Source: an uncultured Clostridia bacterium
Lineage (GTDB): Bacteria > Bacillota > Clostridia > Oscillospirales > Oscillospiraceae
Assembly (NCBI GenBank): GCA_947165085.1
Contig: CAMUZA010000005.1
Coordinates: forward strand, 1 to 64,000
Reading direction: 5' to 3'
Length of the DNA stretch: 64,000 nucleotides
The translations under genes and the position numbers were made by a program. The notes below the pieces were generated by a model that was not told the origin of the DNA, ran no database searches, and saw nothing but the letters and a program-made list of their open reading frames with translations. Shown one piece after another: positions 15,936 through 24,608 of the stretch (the stretch's first letter is position 1; each line of letters opens with the position of its first letter).

Positions 15936-17102
15936 ATGAAAAAAGAGGGATTCTTCAAAAAGTACTGGCTCGTCCTTTTGACCGGCTTCGTAGTCGGCGT
16001 AGCGGCGCTGCTGCTCCAGAAGCTGGGCAACCCCGGCAACATGGGCTTCTGCATCGCCTGCTTCGAGCGTGACATCGCCGGTGCGCTCGGTCTGCATACC
16101 GCAGGCGCAAAGGTCGCGGAGGACGCGATCTCGGTCGGCAATCTGGCGTATTTCCGCCCGGAGATCATCGGCATCCTGCTCGGCTCCATGCTTATGGCAA
16201 TCTGCACCAAGGAGTTCAAGGGCAAGGGCGGCAGCTCTCCCGTGCTCCGCTTCTTCCTCGGCGCAGGCGTCATGATCGGCGCGCTGGTCTTCCTCGGCTG
16301 CCCGCTGCGTATGGTCATCCGTATCGGCGGCGGCGACCCCAACGCTCTGATCGGTCTCGGCGGCTTCATTGTCGGCATTCTGATCGGCGTGTTCTTCCTC
16401 AAGAAGGGCTTTACGCTGAACAGAGCCTATAAGCAGAGCAGTCTGGAAGGCGCGGCATTCCCGATCACGACCGCGATCATGGGCCTGCTGTGCCTGCTCG
16501 GCATCATCGGCCTGATGACTGCGGAAGGCGTGAAACCCGGCGGCTCCCGCGCGCCGTGGTACATCGCGATCATTGCAGGTCTTATCGTCGGTGCGCTCGG
16601 CCAGAAGAGCCGCTTCTGCATGGTCGGCGGCGTGCGTGATGCAGTCATGTTCAAGGAATTCGGCCTGATCGCAGGCTTCGGCATGGTCATTCTCACCGTG
16701 CTGGCAGGCAACGCGATCCTCGGCAACTTCGGCGAAACCTACAAGGGCTTCAAGCTGGTTGGCCAGCCGATCGCAAGCGCAGACTGGCTGTGGAACTTCC
16801 TCGGCATGGCGATCGTCGGCTGGGGCTCGGCTCTGCTCGGCGGCTGCCCGCTGCGTCAGCTCGTGCTTGCCGGTGAAGGCAACTCCGACAGCGCCATTAC
16901 CGTGATCGGCATGATCGCAGGCGCTGCGCTTGCGCATAACTTCAAGCTCGCGTCCGGCGCTTCCACGCTCGCGGACGACGGCACCGTCACCGGCGGTTCT
17001 ACGCCGAACGGCCACATCGCCGTGATTGCGATCCTCGTTCTGCTCGCGATCGTTTCCGTCGTCTGCACCTTCTGCAAGAAGAAAGAGAAGGCGGAACAAT
17101 GA
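15936..17102 (+). CDS. yedE: YedE family putative selenium transporter
   Basis: The 388-residue polytopic membrane protein has about ten hydrophobic segments in two YeeE/YedE (DUF395) repeats. Each repeat has a conserved small-residue/cysteine motif: GNMGFCIACFERDIAGALG (about residues 30-48) and SRFCMVGGVRD (about 225-236), plus ALLGGCPLRQLVL. In this family the cysteines are thought to pass thiosulfate- or selenium-type species across the membrane. It overlaps the TusA-like gene by 4 nt (ATGA), followed by DUF3343, the usual yedE-yedF-DUF3343 arrangement. Confidence 0.9.
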   Translation: MKKEGFFKKYWLVLLTGFVVGVAALLLQKLGNPGNMGFCIACFERDIAGALGLHTAGAKVAEDAISVGNLAYFRPEIIGILLGSMLMAICTKEFKGKGGSSPVLRFFLGAGVMIGALVFLGCPLRMVIRIGGGDPNALIGLGGFIVGILIGVFFLKKGFTLNRAYKQSSLEGAAFPITTAIMGLLCLLGIIGLMTAEGVKPGGSRAPWYIAIIAGLIVGALGQKSRFCMVGGVRDAVMFKEFGLIAGFGMVILTVLAGNAILGNFGETYKGFKLVGQPIASADWLWNFLGMAIVGWGSALLGGCPLRQLVLAGEGNSDSAITVIGMIAGAALAHNFKLASGASTLADDGTVTGGSTPNGHIAVIAILVLLAIVSVVCTFCKKKEKAEQ

Positions 17103-17305
17103 TCGACGCGAGAGGTCTTTCCTGCCCGCTGCCCGTTATTATGGTGCAGAAGGCGGTCAAGGATAAGCCCGACAAGCTGGAGGTCTATGTTGACAATCAG
17201 ACGGCGGTCGGCAACGTGACGCGCTTTGCCAACAACAACGGCTACGACGTGGCGGTAAAAGAACTGGAGGATGACGAGTATTCTCTGGTGCTGACCAAGC
17301 GATGA
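17099..17305 (+). CDS. yedF: TusA/SirA-like sulfurtransferase (YedF-type)
   Basis: This 68-residue protein has the TusA fold signature DARGLSCPLPVIMVQKAV, with the CPxP cysteine at position 10 that carries a persulfide or selenide. Full-length YedF has an extra DsrE domain; here only the TusA half is present, so it is a short, split form. It overlaps yedE upstream and the DUF3343 gene downstream, each by 4 nt. It probably accepts the chalcogen imported by YedE. Confidence 0.88.
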   Translation: MIDARGLSCPLPVIMVQKAVKDKPDKLEVYVDNQTAVGNVTRFANNNGYDVAVKELEDDEYSLVLTKR

Positions 17306-17544
17306 CAAACTATCTTGCGACCTTCCATACGCACCTTGCCTCGTTAAAGACGCACCGGTCTTTGACGGCGGCGGGGATCGCGGCGCGGATGGCGCCCGTC
17401 CCGCGGAAGATCTCGTCCTCCTGCGGCACCTGCGTGTTTTACAGCGCGGACGACCCGTGCTACGGCATGCTGGACGCCGACGTCGAAGCGGTTTATCTGC
17501 TGAAAGAGGAGCATGACGCGGAGCTCCTGCGAGAATTTGAATAG
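17302..17544 (+). CDS. DUF3343 family protein of the selenium cluster
   Basis: The 80-residue protein has the DUF3343 pattern, with a ferredoxin-like layout and a VPRKISSSCGTCVFY core. Its SSCGTCV cysteines (about residues 38-42) would be redox- or chalcogen-active. In selenium-using anaerobes DUF3343 proteins accompany YedE and TusA-like proteins. The gene overlaps its upstream neighbour by 4 nt, and the terminator at 17568-17598 closes the operon. Confidence 0.82.
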   Translation: MTNYLATFHTHLASLKTHRSLTAAGIAARMAPVPRKISSSCGTCVFYSADDPCYGMLDADVEAVYLLKEEHDAELLREFE

Positions 17545-17567
17545 GGTGAATATTTTTCGGCAATCGG

Positions 17568-17598
17568 AACTGCCCGCCTTGACCGGCGGGCAGTTTTT
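17568..17598 (+). terminator. Terminator of the yedE operon
   Basis: AACTGCCCGCC and GGCGGGCAGTT make an 11-bp stem with a 6-nt loop and T-run. Confidence 0.92.
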
Positions 17599-17644
17599 GT
17601 GTTATACTGTTAAAACATACGATATGGCAAAGTGAGAACATACC

Positions 17645-18112
17645 ATGCTGACAAAGGCGCTGATCACTTTTTTAATATCCATGGTACCGGTCGTGGAGCT
17701 GCGCGGCGCGATCCCCTACGGAATCGCGCAGGGACTGAATCCGTGGCTGACCTACGCCCTCGCGGTCGTGGGCAATATGCTCCCGGTCCCGTTCATTCTG
17801 CTGTTTATCCGCCGGATTTTCGCGTGGATGAAACGCTATCCGAAGATGGCGAAGGTTGCAGAGAAGTTTGAAGCAAGAGCGGCGAAGAAGAGCGGCAAGG
17901 TCAAGAAATCCGAGACGATCGGACTGTGCCTCCTCGTCGCGATCCCGCTGCCCGGCACGGGCGCGTGGACGGGCGCACTGGTTGCCGCGCTGATGAATAT
18001 GCGCATCAAGCGCGCGCTGCCGACGATCCTTGTCGGCGTGCTGATCGCCGGCGTTGCCGTGACGCTGATCATGACGCTGGGCATCCATGCGCTGGACTTT
18101 CTGGTCGGATAG
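17645..18112 (+). CDS. Small multidrug-export-type membrane protein (COG2426)
   Basis: The 155-residue protein has four to five hydrophobic segments. It begins MLTKALITFLISMVPVVELR, in which PVVELRGAIP is the conserved signature of the COG2426 family, and a second conserved stretch is IPLPGTGAWTGALVAAL (about 100-116). The family is annotated as putative small multidrug exporter and resembles DedA/SNARE-associated membrane folds; the true substrate is unknown. It lies 11 nt before the dCMP deaminase gene. Confidence 0.82.
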   Translation: MLTKALITFLISMVPVVELRGAIPYGIAQGLNPWLTYALAVVGNMLPVPFILLFIRRIFAWMKRYPKMAKVAEKFEARAAKKSGKVKKSETIGLCLLVAIPLPGTGAWTGALVAALMNMRIKRALPTILVGVLIAGVAVTLIMTLGIHALDFLVG

Positions 18113-18123
18113 GGAGGAAAAAC

Positions 18124-18609
18124 ATGAAACGACAAGGCTATATTTCGTGGGATGAATACTTCATGGGCATCGCCCTGCTTGCCGCCAACCGCAGCAAGGA
18201 CCCGAATACGCAGGTCGGCGCGTGCATCGTCTCGCCGGAGAATATCATCGTTTCCACAGGCTATAACGGCTTTCCGAACGGCTGCAGCGACGACGAATTC
18301 CCGTGGGAGCGCGAGGGAGAGGAGACGAAGTATCCTTACGTCGTCCATGCGGAGCTGAACGCGATTCTGAACGCGGGCGGCAGAAGACTCAGCGGCGCGC
18401 GGATCTACGTCGGACTCTTCCCGTGCAACGAATGCGCCAAGGCGATCATTCAGAGCGGCATCCGCGAGATCATCTATCTTTCCGACAAATACTGCGGGAC
18501 GGAGGGCAATGTCGCCTCCAAGCGCATGCTTGACGCCGCCGGCGTGCGCTATCACCGTCTGGAAACAAGCGTGCAGGACATCACCCTGCACTACCGCACG
18601 CCGTTATGA
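18124..18609 (+). CDS. Deoxycytidylate (dCMP) deaminase, ComEB-like
   Basis: The 161-residue zinc deaminase has the signature HAELNAI (Zn His plus catalytic Glu, about residues 76-82) and PCNECAK (Zn cysteines, about 102-108). YFMGIALLAANRSKDPNTQVGA is typical of the dCMP deaminase/ComE family. It produces dUMP for thymidylate synthesis. AGGAGG precedes the start by 6 nt, and the stop overlaps the ogt start by 4 nt. Confidence 0.92.
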   Translation: MKRQGYISWDEYFMGIALLAANRSKDPNTQVGACIVSPENIIVSTGYNGFPNGCSDDEFPWEREGEETKYPYVVHAELNAILNAGGRRLSGARIYVGLFPCNECAKAIIQSGIREIIYLSDKYCGTEGNVASKRMLDAAGVRYHRLETSVQDITLHYRTPL

Positions 18610-19118
18610 GCGTGCGGTTTTTGCACAGTCCGGTCGGCGCCCTGCGCCTGAGCGCGCAGGAGGGGAAGCTCCGCGAGATCGCGCTGACGGATAAAGCGGG
18701 GAAGGACGAGCCGGATTCCGCGACCGACCTTGCGGCGTCGCAGCTGTTGGAATATTTTAGCGGAAAACGGAAAGAATTTACGTTAGAGACGTCGCCGCAG
18801 GGCACGCCGTTTCAGCGCGCCGTATGGCAAGCCCTCTCAGAGATTCCCTTCGGAAAGGTCGTGACCTATGGCGATATTGCGCGGGCGATCGGCAGACCGA
18901 CCGCCTGCCGCGCGGTTGCGAACGCGGTCGGGGAAAACCCGCTTCTGATCGTTTTTCCGTGCCACCGCGTCGTCGCGGCGAACGGCTTGGGCGGTTTTAC
19001 GGGCGGAATTGCCGTAAAATGCGCCTTACTGCGGCACGAACAGGTTGAAATTTCGGAAAAATCCACATTTTCTGAAAAATTTTTCTTTACTTTTCCAACA
19101 AACCGTGATACGATATGA
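18606..19118 (+). CDS. ogt: Methylated-DNA--protein-cysteine methyltransferase
   Basis: The 170-residue suicide repair enzyme has the active site PCHRV with acceptor cysteine at residue 119, the winged helix TYGDIARAIGRPTACRAVANAVG for base flipping, and the FTGGIAVKCALLRHEQ C-terminal segment. It repairs O6-alkylguanine. The last 25 residues beyond the usual end are AT-rich and overlap a possible promoter for rpsO (TTTACT-17-TACGAT, 19086-19114). Confidence 0.93.
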   Translation: MSVRFLHSPVGALRLSAQEGKLREIALTDKAGKDEPDSATDLAASQLLEYFSGKRKEFTLETSPQGTPFQRAVWQALSEIPFGKVVTYGDIARAIGRPTACRAVANAVGENPLLIVFPCHRVVAANGLGGFTGGIAVKCALLRHEQVEISEKSTFSEKFFFTFPTNRDTI

Positions 19119-19235
19119 CGGCTGGCGTTCAGCCGGCCGCGATCCGCGCGCTCAGTCCAGGGAGACCGCTGAAGAACAGCATTCCGCCATCCCCGACTTA
19201 GCCGCAGGACAATATTTTTGAAAGGTGGAAAACCA

Positions 19236-19502
19236 ATGATCCTCAAGGACAAGAAAACCGCAATCATCAACGAGTACGCAACCCACGAAGGCGACACCGG
19301 CTCTCCCGAGGTCCAGATCGCCATTCTCACCGCCCGCATCAACGAGCTGACCGAGCATCTGCGTGAGCACAAGCACGACAACCATTCCCGCCGCGGCTTG
19401 CTCATGATGGTCGGCAAGCGCCGCAGCCTGCTCGACTACCTTGCAAAGAAGGACATCAACCGCTATCGCGCCATCATTGCAAAGCTGGGCATCCGTAAGT
19501 AA
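19236..19502 (+). CDS. rpsO: 30S ribosomal protein S15
   Basis: The 88-residue protein [20 protein letters not shown] is a clear S15, with the [25 protein letters not shown] helix that contacts 16S rRNA h22. The start at 19236 is 7 nt after GAAAGGTGG; an upstream in-frame ATG at 19218 would place the ribosome site inside the gene. About 115 nt of leader before it has hairpin potential (GGCTGGCGTTCAGCC), where S15 autoregulation is often found. The pair rpsO-pnp is conserved. Confidence 0.97.
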   Translation: MILKDKKTAIINEYATHEGDTGSPEVQIAILTARINELTEHLREHKHDNHSRRGLLMMVGKRRSLLDYLAKKDINRYRAIIAKLGIRK

Positions 19503-19512
19503 TAACCGAACG

Positions 19513-19541
19513 ATGGGCGGCCCGAGCGGTCGCCCATTTTT
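19513..19541 (+). terminator. Terminator/attenuator after rpsO
   Basis: ATGGGCG and CGCCCAT enclose a smaller GC hairpin and are followed by TTTTT. Partial read-through would feed pnp. Confidence 0.85.
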
Positions 19542-19565
19542 CACGACCCCGCGCACGGGAGCGCC

Positions 19566-19619
19566 GTTTAGCAGTTGAAGGGGAAGCCGAATTCTCGGCT
19601 TTGGCTTCAAGTGCTAAAC
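19566..19619 (+). promoter_or_regulatory. Long leader hairpin before pnp
   Basis: GTTTAGCA pairs with TGCTAAAC, TTGAAG with CTTCAA and AAGCCGA with TCGGCTT, forming one interrupted hairpin of about 54 nt, 35 nt before the pnp start. In other bacteria a hairpin here is cut by RNase III and then used by PNPase to repress its own synthesis; the position and shape fit that scheme. Confidence 0.7.
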
Positions 19620-19653
19620 CTCCCGTGGAACAATACTATCAGGAGGTTATCCC

Positions 19654-21780
19654 ATGAATACCAGAAACCAGTACCCCAATCATCACGTATTTGAGACCAT
19701 GATCGGCGGCCGCGCCTTCACCGTAGAGACCGGTAAGGTCGCAGAGCTGGCGGACGCGGAGTGCATCTGCCGCTACGGCGATACCACCGTGCTGACCACC
19801 GTGACCTGCTCGCCCGATCCCAAGCCCGGCATCGACTACTTCCCCCTGACCATCGAGTTTGAGGAGAGAATGTACTCTGTCGGACGTATCCCCGGCAGCT
19901 TCAACCGCCGCGAGGGCAAGCCCTCCGAGCGCGGTATCCTGAACAGCCGCATCATCGACCGCCCGATGCGCCCGCTCTTCGACGACGAGCTGCGCAACGA
20001 CGTCGTCGTGACCTGCACCGTTCTTGCCAACGACTATGACAATCCCGTCGAGATCGTCGGCGCGATCGGCGCGTCCATCTGCGTCGCCTGCTCGGACGTT
20101 CCCTGGAACGGACCGATCTCCACCACGAACTGCGCCTACGTGGACGGCAAGTACGTCATCAATCCTTCCTCCGAGCAGCGCGAGGCCGCCGAGTGCTTCG
20201 TCTGCATCTCCTCCACCTTTGAGAAGGTCGTGCAGATCGAGACCGAGGCGAAGGAAGCGCCCGAGGCGATCGTCCTCGAGTGCATCCGTCAGGCGCATGA
20301 GACCAACATGGAGGTCGTCAAATTCATCAACGAGATCGTCGCCGTCATCGGCAAGCCGAAGTTCACCTTCGAGAAGGCCGCCGTCAACCACGATCTGCTG
20401 GACGATCTGTGCGCCTATGGCATGGATCAGATCGAATACGCCCTGGATACCGACGACAAGAACATCCGCGAGGAGCGCCTGACCGCTGCCCGCCGCGACT
20501 TCGCTGAGAAGTTCGCGGACAAGTACGAGGACTTCGACGTGCATATCGAGGTCTGCCTGTACAAGATGCAGAAGAAGGTCGTCAAGAAGTGGCTGCTCGC
20601 CGGCAAGCGCGTCGACGGCCGCCAGATGGACGAGATCCGTCCGCTCGACGCCGAGGTCGGCGTCCTGCCCAGAGTCCATGGCTCCGGTCTGTTCTCCAGA
20701 GGTCAGACGCAGGTCCTGTCCATCTGCACGCTGAACACCCTGTCCGCCGCGCAGAAGCTGGACACCATCTACTCCGAGGAGACCAAGCGCTATATCCACC
20801 ACTACAACTTCCCCGCGTTCTCCACCGGCGAAGCCCGCGCCGCCCGCTCGACCTCCCGTCGTGAGATCGGCCACGGCTCATTGGCGGAAAAGGCGCTCCT
20901 GCCCGTCATTCCGAGTGTTGAGGAGTTCCCGTACGCGATCCGCGTCGTTTCCGAGGTCCTGTCCTCCAACGGCTCTACCTCCCAGGGCTCCATCTGCGGC
21001 TCCACGCTGGCGCTGATGGACGCGGGCGTTCCCATCAAGCGTCCGGTCGCGGGCATCTCCTGCGGTCTGATCTCCGATCAGGAGACCGGCGAGTGGAGAA
21101 CCTTCACCGACATTCAGGGCGTTGAGGACTTCCACGGCGAGATGGACTTCAAGGTCGCCGGTACCACCGAAGGCGTTACCGCAATCCAGATGGACCTGAA
21201 GAACAAGGGTCTGACGATGGAAATCATTGCCGACGCGCTCGAGCGCTGCCGCAAGGCGCGTCTTGAGATCCTCGAGCAGGTCATGCTGCCCTGCATCCCG
21301 GCGCCGCGTCCCGAGGTTTCCGAGTACGCGCCCAAGATGATCTCCATGGTCATCCCCGTCGACAAGATCCGCGAGGTCATCGGCTCCGGCGGCAAGACCA
21401 TTCAGAAGATCTGCGCGGATACCGGCGCGAAGATCGACATCGACGACGACGGCAACGTCTTCATCGCCGCAGTCGACAGCGCAGCGGGCTACGCCGCAAA
21501 GAAGATGATCGACGATATCTGCTTCGTTCCCGAGGTCGGCGCGCTGTACTACGGCAAGGTCGTCCGCATCCTCCCGATCGGCGCGTTCGTCGAGATCGCT
21601 CCCGGTCACGACGGCATGGTGCATATCTCCAAGCTGGAAAACCGCCGCGTGGAAAAGGTCGAGGACGTTCTGAACGTCGGCGACATGACCTGGGTCAAGT
21701 TCATGGGCTTCGACGAGAAGGGCCGCGCCAACTTCAGCCGCAAGGACGCGCTGAACGAAATGGCGGAAGCCGAACAGTAA
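19654..21780 (+). CDS. pnp: Polyribonucleotide nucleotidyltransferase (PNPase)
   Basis: The 708-residue protein has two RNase PH domains (about 12-215 and 315-520) linked by an all-helical domain, then a KH domain with PVDKIREVIGSGGKTIQKIC (about 565-584) and an S1 domain (GALYYGKVVRILPIGAFVEI onward). It degrades RNA 3' to 5' phosphorolytically and is trimeric. AGGAGG lies before the ATG. The domain order and length are standard for the family. Confidence 0.97.
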   Translation: MNTRNQYPNHHVFETMIGGRAFTVETGKVAELADAECICRYGDTTVLTTVTCSPDPKPGIDYFPLTIEFEERMYSVGRIPGSFNRREGKPSERGILNSRIIDRPMRPLFDDELRNDVVVTCTVLANDYDNPVEIVGAIGASICVACSDVPWNGPISTTNCAYVDGKYVINPSSEQREAAECFVCISSTFEKVVQIETEAKEAPEAIVLECIRQAHETNMEVVKFINEIVAVIGKPKFTFEKAAVNHDLLDDLCAYGMDQIEYALDTDDKNIREERLTAARRDFAEKFADKYEDFDVHIEVCLYKMQKKVVKKWLLAGKRVDGRQMDEIRPLDAEVGVLPRVHGSGLFSRGQTQVLSICTLNTLSAAQKLDTIYSEETKRYIHHYNFPAFSTGEARAARSTSRREIGHGSLAEKALLPVIPSVEEFPYAIRVVSEVLSSNGSTSQGSICGSTLALMDAGVPIKRPVAGISCGLISDQETGEWRTFTDIQGVEDFHGEMDFKVAGTTEGVTAIQMDLKNKGLTMEIIADALERCRKARLEILEQVMLPCIPAPRPEVSEYAPKMISMVIPVDKIREVIGSGGKTIQKICADTGAKIDIDDDGNVFIAAVDSAAGYAAKKMIDDICFVPEVGALYYGKVVRILPIGAFVEIAPGHDGMVHISKLENRRVEKVEDVLNVGDMTWVKFMGFDEKGRANFSRKDALNEMAEAEQ

Positions 21781-21790
21781 TTGATGATGA

Positions 21791-21820
21791 AAAGGCGCTG
21801 TGCGTTTGCACAGCGCCTTT
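21791..21820. terminator. Bidirectional terminator between pnp and asparaginase
   Basis: AAAGGCGCTGTGC and GCACAGCGCCTTT form a 13-bp stem with a 4-nt loop. A- and T-runs flank both sides, so it can serve both convergent genes. Confidence 0.9.
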
Positions 21821-21834
21821 TGATATTTCGGCGG

Positions 21835-22839
21835 TTACGCCTCTTCTTTCAGATACAGCAGGTCGTGGGAGATCGGGGTGCAGAAGAGCCGGCGCACCTC
21901 GGCGGGGTCGCTCGTCTGCCCGAGGATCCACATGAGCTTTGCCAGCGCTGCCTCCGTGGTCATGTCGTAGGCTTCCAGCAGGTGAAGGTCGTTTTTCAGA
22001 TGGAAGCCGACGTCGTAGACCGCCAGATTGCTGCCCTCGTTCTGCACCTGCGTGGTCATCACGATGGTTTTGCCCCGCTCGATGGCGGAGCGGATGGCGT
22101 CGAAGAAGCCGCTGCCCTGATAGGAGGGCAGCCCGCCGACGCCGTAACTCTCGACGATCACCGCGTCGTTGCGCTCAAGCAGATACGACAGTTGGTCGCA
22201 GTCCGCGCCGGGGATCATCTTCATCAGTCCGACGCGCGGATCGAGCTTGCTGTAGAAGATCGGCGCGGGCAGGCTGGTCGGGCGGATGTATTCCATCAAA
22301 AAACCGTTCTGCAGGACGGCGAGCGACGGATAATTGATGCTCGAGAACGCCTGCAGACTGGTCGTGTGGGTCTTCCTCGCGCGGGTACCGAGAATGACGC
22401 GCCCGTTGAAGACGATCATCACGCCGCACAGATCGGAAACCGCGACGCGGAAAGCGTCGACGAGATTCGTTTTCGAATCCGTGTTTTCAAATAAGATCGG
22501 CTTCTGCGCGCCGGTCAGGACGATCGGCTTCGGGGAATACTGGATCAGATAGGACAGGGCGGCGGCAGTATACGCCATCGTGTCCGTGCCGTGGACGACG
22601 ACGAAGCCGTCGTATTTGGAATAATTCTCGCGGATTGTATTTGCGATCGTCAGCCAGTGCTCGGGCGTAATATTCGTCGAATCCAGACAAAACAGCTGCT
22701 TACAGGTCACATCGCACAGATCCGTGACTTCAGGAACGTTGTCGAGCAATTGCTCCGTCGTCATGATCGGGGTCAGACCGCTTTCCGTCATGCCGGAGGC
22801 GATCGTGCCGCCGGTACCGAGCATCAGAACCTTTTTCAT
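21835..22839 (-). CDS. Type I L-asparaginase
   Basis: The 334-residue cytoplasmic enzyme starts MKKVLMLGTGGTIASGMTES, with the first catalytic threonine in GTGGTIA. The second is in FVVVHGTDTMAYTAAALSYL (HGTDT, about residues 83-87). There is no signal peptide, and the length fits the homodimeric/tetrameric AnsA type. The start at 22839 excludes an upstream extension with no family match; AAAGGAG precedes it. It converts asparagine to aspartate plus ammonia. Confidence 0.93.
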   Translation of the reverse strand: MKKVLMLGTGGTIASGMTESGLTPIMTTEQLLDNVPEVTDLCDVTCKQLFCLDSTNITPEHWLTIANTIRENYSKYDGFVVVHGTDTMAYTAAALSYLIQYSPKPIVLTGAQKPILFENTDSKTNLVDAFRVAVSDLCGVMIVFNGRVILGTRARKTHTTSLQAFSSINYPSLAVLQNGFLMEYIRPTSLPAPIFYSKLDPRVGLMKMIPGADCDQLSYLLERNDAVIVESYGVGGLPSYQGSGFFDAIRSAIERGKTIVMTTQVQNEGSNLAVYDVGFHLKNDLHLLEAYDMTTEAALAKLMWILGQTSDPAEVRRLFCTPISHDLLYLKEEA

Positions 22840-22969
22840 CGTTAAGCGACTCCTTTCGGGGAATCTTACAAAGATAGTATAGCACGATTTCGCCGCGGGG
22901 GCAACGCAAAAGGTTGACAAAAACGGACGCAGGCAATAAAATGAAGAAAATGGGAAAGGGGGCGGTTCC

Positions 22970-23890
22970 ATGCTGTCTGTCGTGCTTCCTGCCTACAACG
23001 AGCAGGAAATGGTGCCGGTTGCGGCGCGCGAGATCAGCAGAGTGTTGACGTCAGCGGAGATCCCGCACGAACTGATTTTTGTGGACGACGGCTCAAAGGA
23101 TACGACATGGGCGAAGATACGGGCGGCTTCATCGGAGTTTTTGACGGTGCGCGGCGTGCATTTTTCCCGCAATTTCGGCAAGGAGGCGGCGATCTTCGCG
23201 GGTCTGAAGCAATCAAAGGGTGACTGCGTCGCGGTCATCGACTGCGATCTGCAGCATCCGCCGGAAAAGCTGGTAGAGATGTTCAGGCTCTGGGAGCAGG
23301 GCTATGAGGTCATCGAGGGCGTCAAGTCCGACCGCGGCAAGGAGAGCGTCCTGCACCGCGCGTTCGCAAAGCTCTTTTATTCGCTCATCAGCCGCGCAAC
23401 GAAGGTCGATATGTCCCGCGCCTCCGATTTCAAGCTCCTCGACCGCAAGGCGGTCAACGTCATTCTGACGATGCGGGAAAAGCGGGCGTTTTTCCGCGCG
23501 CTGTCGTCCTGGGTCGGTTTCAAAACGACCGAGGTTTCCTATGAGGTGCGCGAACGCACGGCAGGCCAGTCCAAGTGGTCGACCTGGTCGCTCGTCAAGT
23601 ACGCCCTGTCCAACATCACGGCGTTTACCGCCGTGCCGCTGCATATCGTGACGGTGCTCGGCGTTGTAACGCTGATCGTTTCCGTGGTCATGGGCGTGAT
23701 CGCGCTGGTGCAGAAGATCGCAGGAACAGCGGTCGCCGGCTTCACGACCGTCATCATCCTGCTGCTGTTCATCGGCAGCCTGATCATGATCAGTCTCGGC
23801 ATCATCGGCTACTACGTCGGCAATATCTACGAGGAGATCAAGGACCGTCCGCGCTTTATCATCGCGGACACCTGCGGAAAAGACGACTGA
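22970..23890 (+). CDS. Family 2 glycosyltransferase with two C-terminal TM helices (DPM1/GtrB-like)
   Basis: The 306-residue protein has a GT-A domain starting LSVVLPAYNEQEMVPVAA, the DxD-like DCDLQHPPE (about residues 86-94), and the acceptor-site region ERTAGQSKWSTWSL. Two hydrophobic helices occupy about 225-285. This is the GtrB/CsbB class that loads undecaprenyl phosphate with a sugar. No flippase or wall-polymer gene is adjacent, so the destination polymer is unknown. AAAGGGGGC precedes the ATG. Confidence 0.88.
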   Translation: MLSVVLPAYNEQEMVPVAAREISRVLTSAEIPHELIFVDDGSKDTTWAKIRAASSEFLTVRGVHFSRNFGKEAAIFAGLKQSKGDCVAVIDCDLQHPPEKLVEMFRLWEQGYEVIEGVKSDRGKESVLHRAFAKLFYSLISRATKVDMSRASDFKLLDRKAVNVILTMREKRAFFRALSSWVGFKTTEVSYEVRERTAGQSKWSTWSLVKYALSNITAFTAVPLHIVTVLGVVTLIVSVVMGVIALVQKIAGTAVAGFTTVIILLLFIGSLIMISLGIIGYYVGNIYEEIKDRPRFIIADTCGKDD

Positions 23891-23921
23891 CTATGCTTTA
23901 CCGAATATTAGGAGGTTTACT

Positions 23922-24554
23922 ATGGCTGATTTCAATCTGAATTCGATCATGTCCATGCTTTCGGGCAGCGGAACGGCTGCGATCAGCAAGCGCACCAAGG
24001 TGAGCCAGAACGACGTTGCCAACGTGCTTTCCGCCGGCGTGCCGATCCTGCTGACCGGCATGCAGCGCAACGCTGGCACAAAGTCCGGCGCGGACGCTCT
24101 GCGCGGCGCACTGACCGAGCATGCGGCTGACGTGTCTGATCCCGCCGCGTTTCTGAAAAGCGCCGATCTGAAGGACGGCAAGAAGATCCTCGGTCACGTC
24201 CTCGGCAGCGACCAGAAGTCCATTATCGAGCGCGTATCCGCCGCCAGCGGCGTCACCAAGGGCAAGACGACGTCGATCCTCGCGCTGATCGCGCCGCTTC
24301 TTCTGTCGCTTCTGGGCGGTCAGCAAAGCCAGCAGGGGAGCGGCTTCAGCCTGCTCGGCATGCTGGGCGGTCTGCTCGGCGGCGGCAGTCAGCAGTCTGC
24401 AAGCCAGCAACAGTCCGGCGGCGGCCTGCTGGATTCGCTCGGCGGGCTCGGCGGTCTTTCCGGTCTGTTCGGCGGCGGCAGCGAAGAGACTGAGGAGGAA
24501 AAGCCGGAAAGCGGCGGCCTGCTGAACAGCATACTTAACATCTTCCGCGGCTAA
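23922..24554 (+). CDS. DUF937 family protein
   Basis: The 210-residue protein has a helical DUF937-like domain (about 1-130; KRTKVSQNDVANVLSAGVPI) and a low-complexity Gly/Ser/Gln/Leu tail with repeated GGLLGG-type units, ending ILNIFRG. No signal peptide or catalytic motif is seen. The family function is unknown. TAGGAGG lies before the start, and a strong terminator follows. Confidence 0.8.
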   Translation: MADFNLNSIMSMLSGSGTAAISKRTKVSQNDVANVLSAGVPILLTGMQRNAGTKSGADALRGALTEHAADVSDPAAFLKSADLKDGKKILGHVLGSDQKSIIERVSAASGVTKGKTTSILALIAPLLLSLLGGQQSQQGSGFSLLGMLGGLLGGGSQQSASQQQSGGGLLDSLGGLGGLSGLFGGGSEETEEEKPESGGLLNSILNIFRG

Positions 24555-24568
24555 GGAAGATCGAAAAT

Positions 24569-24599
24569 ACGGGAGGATCCGACGGATCCTCCCGTTTTT
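24569..24599 (+). terminator. Terminator after DUF937
   Basis: ACGGGAGGATCC and GGATCCTCCCGT form a 12-bp stem with a 3-nt loop and TTTTT; it can also serve the convergent amylase gene. Confidence 0.92.
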
Positions 24600-24608
24600 C
24601 GTACGGAG

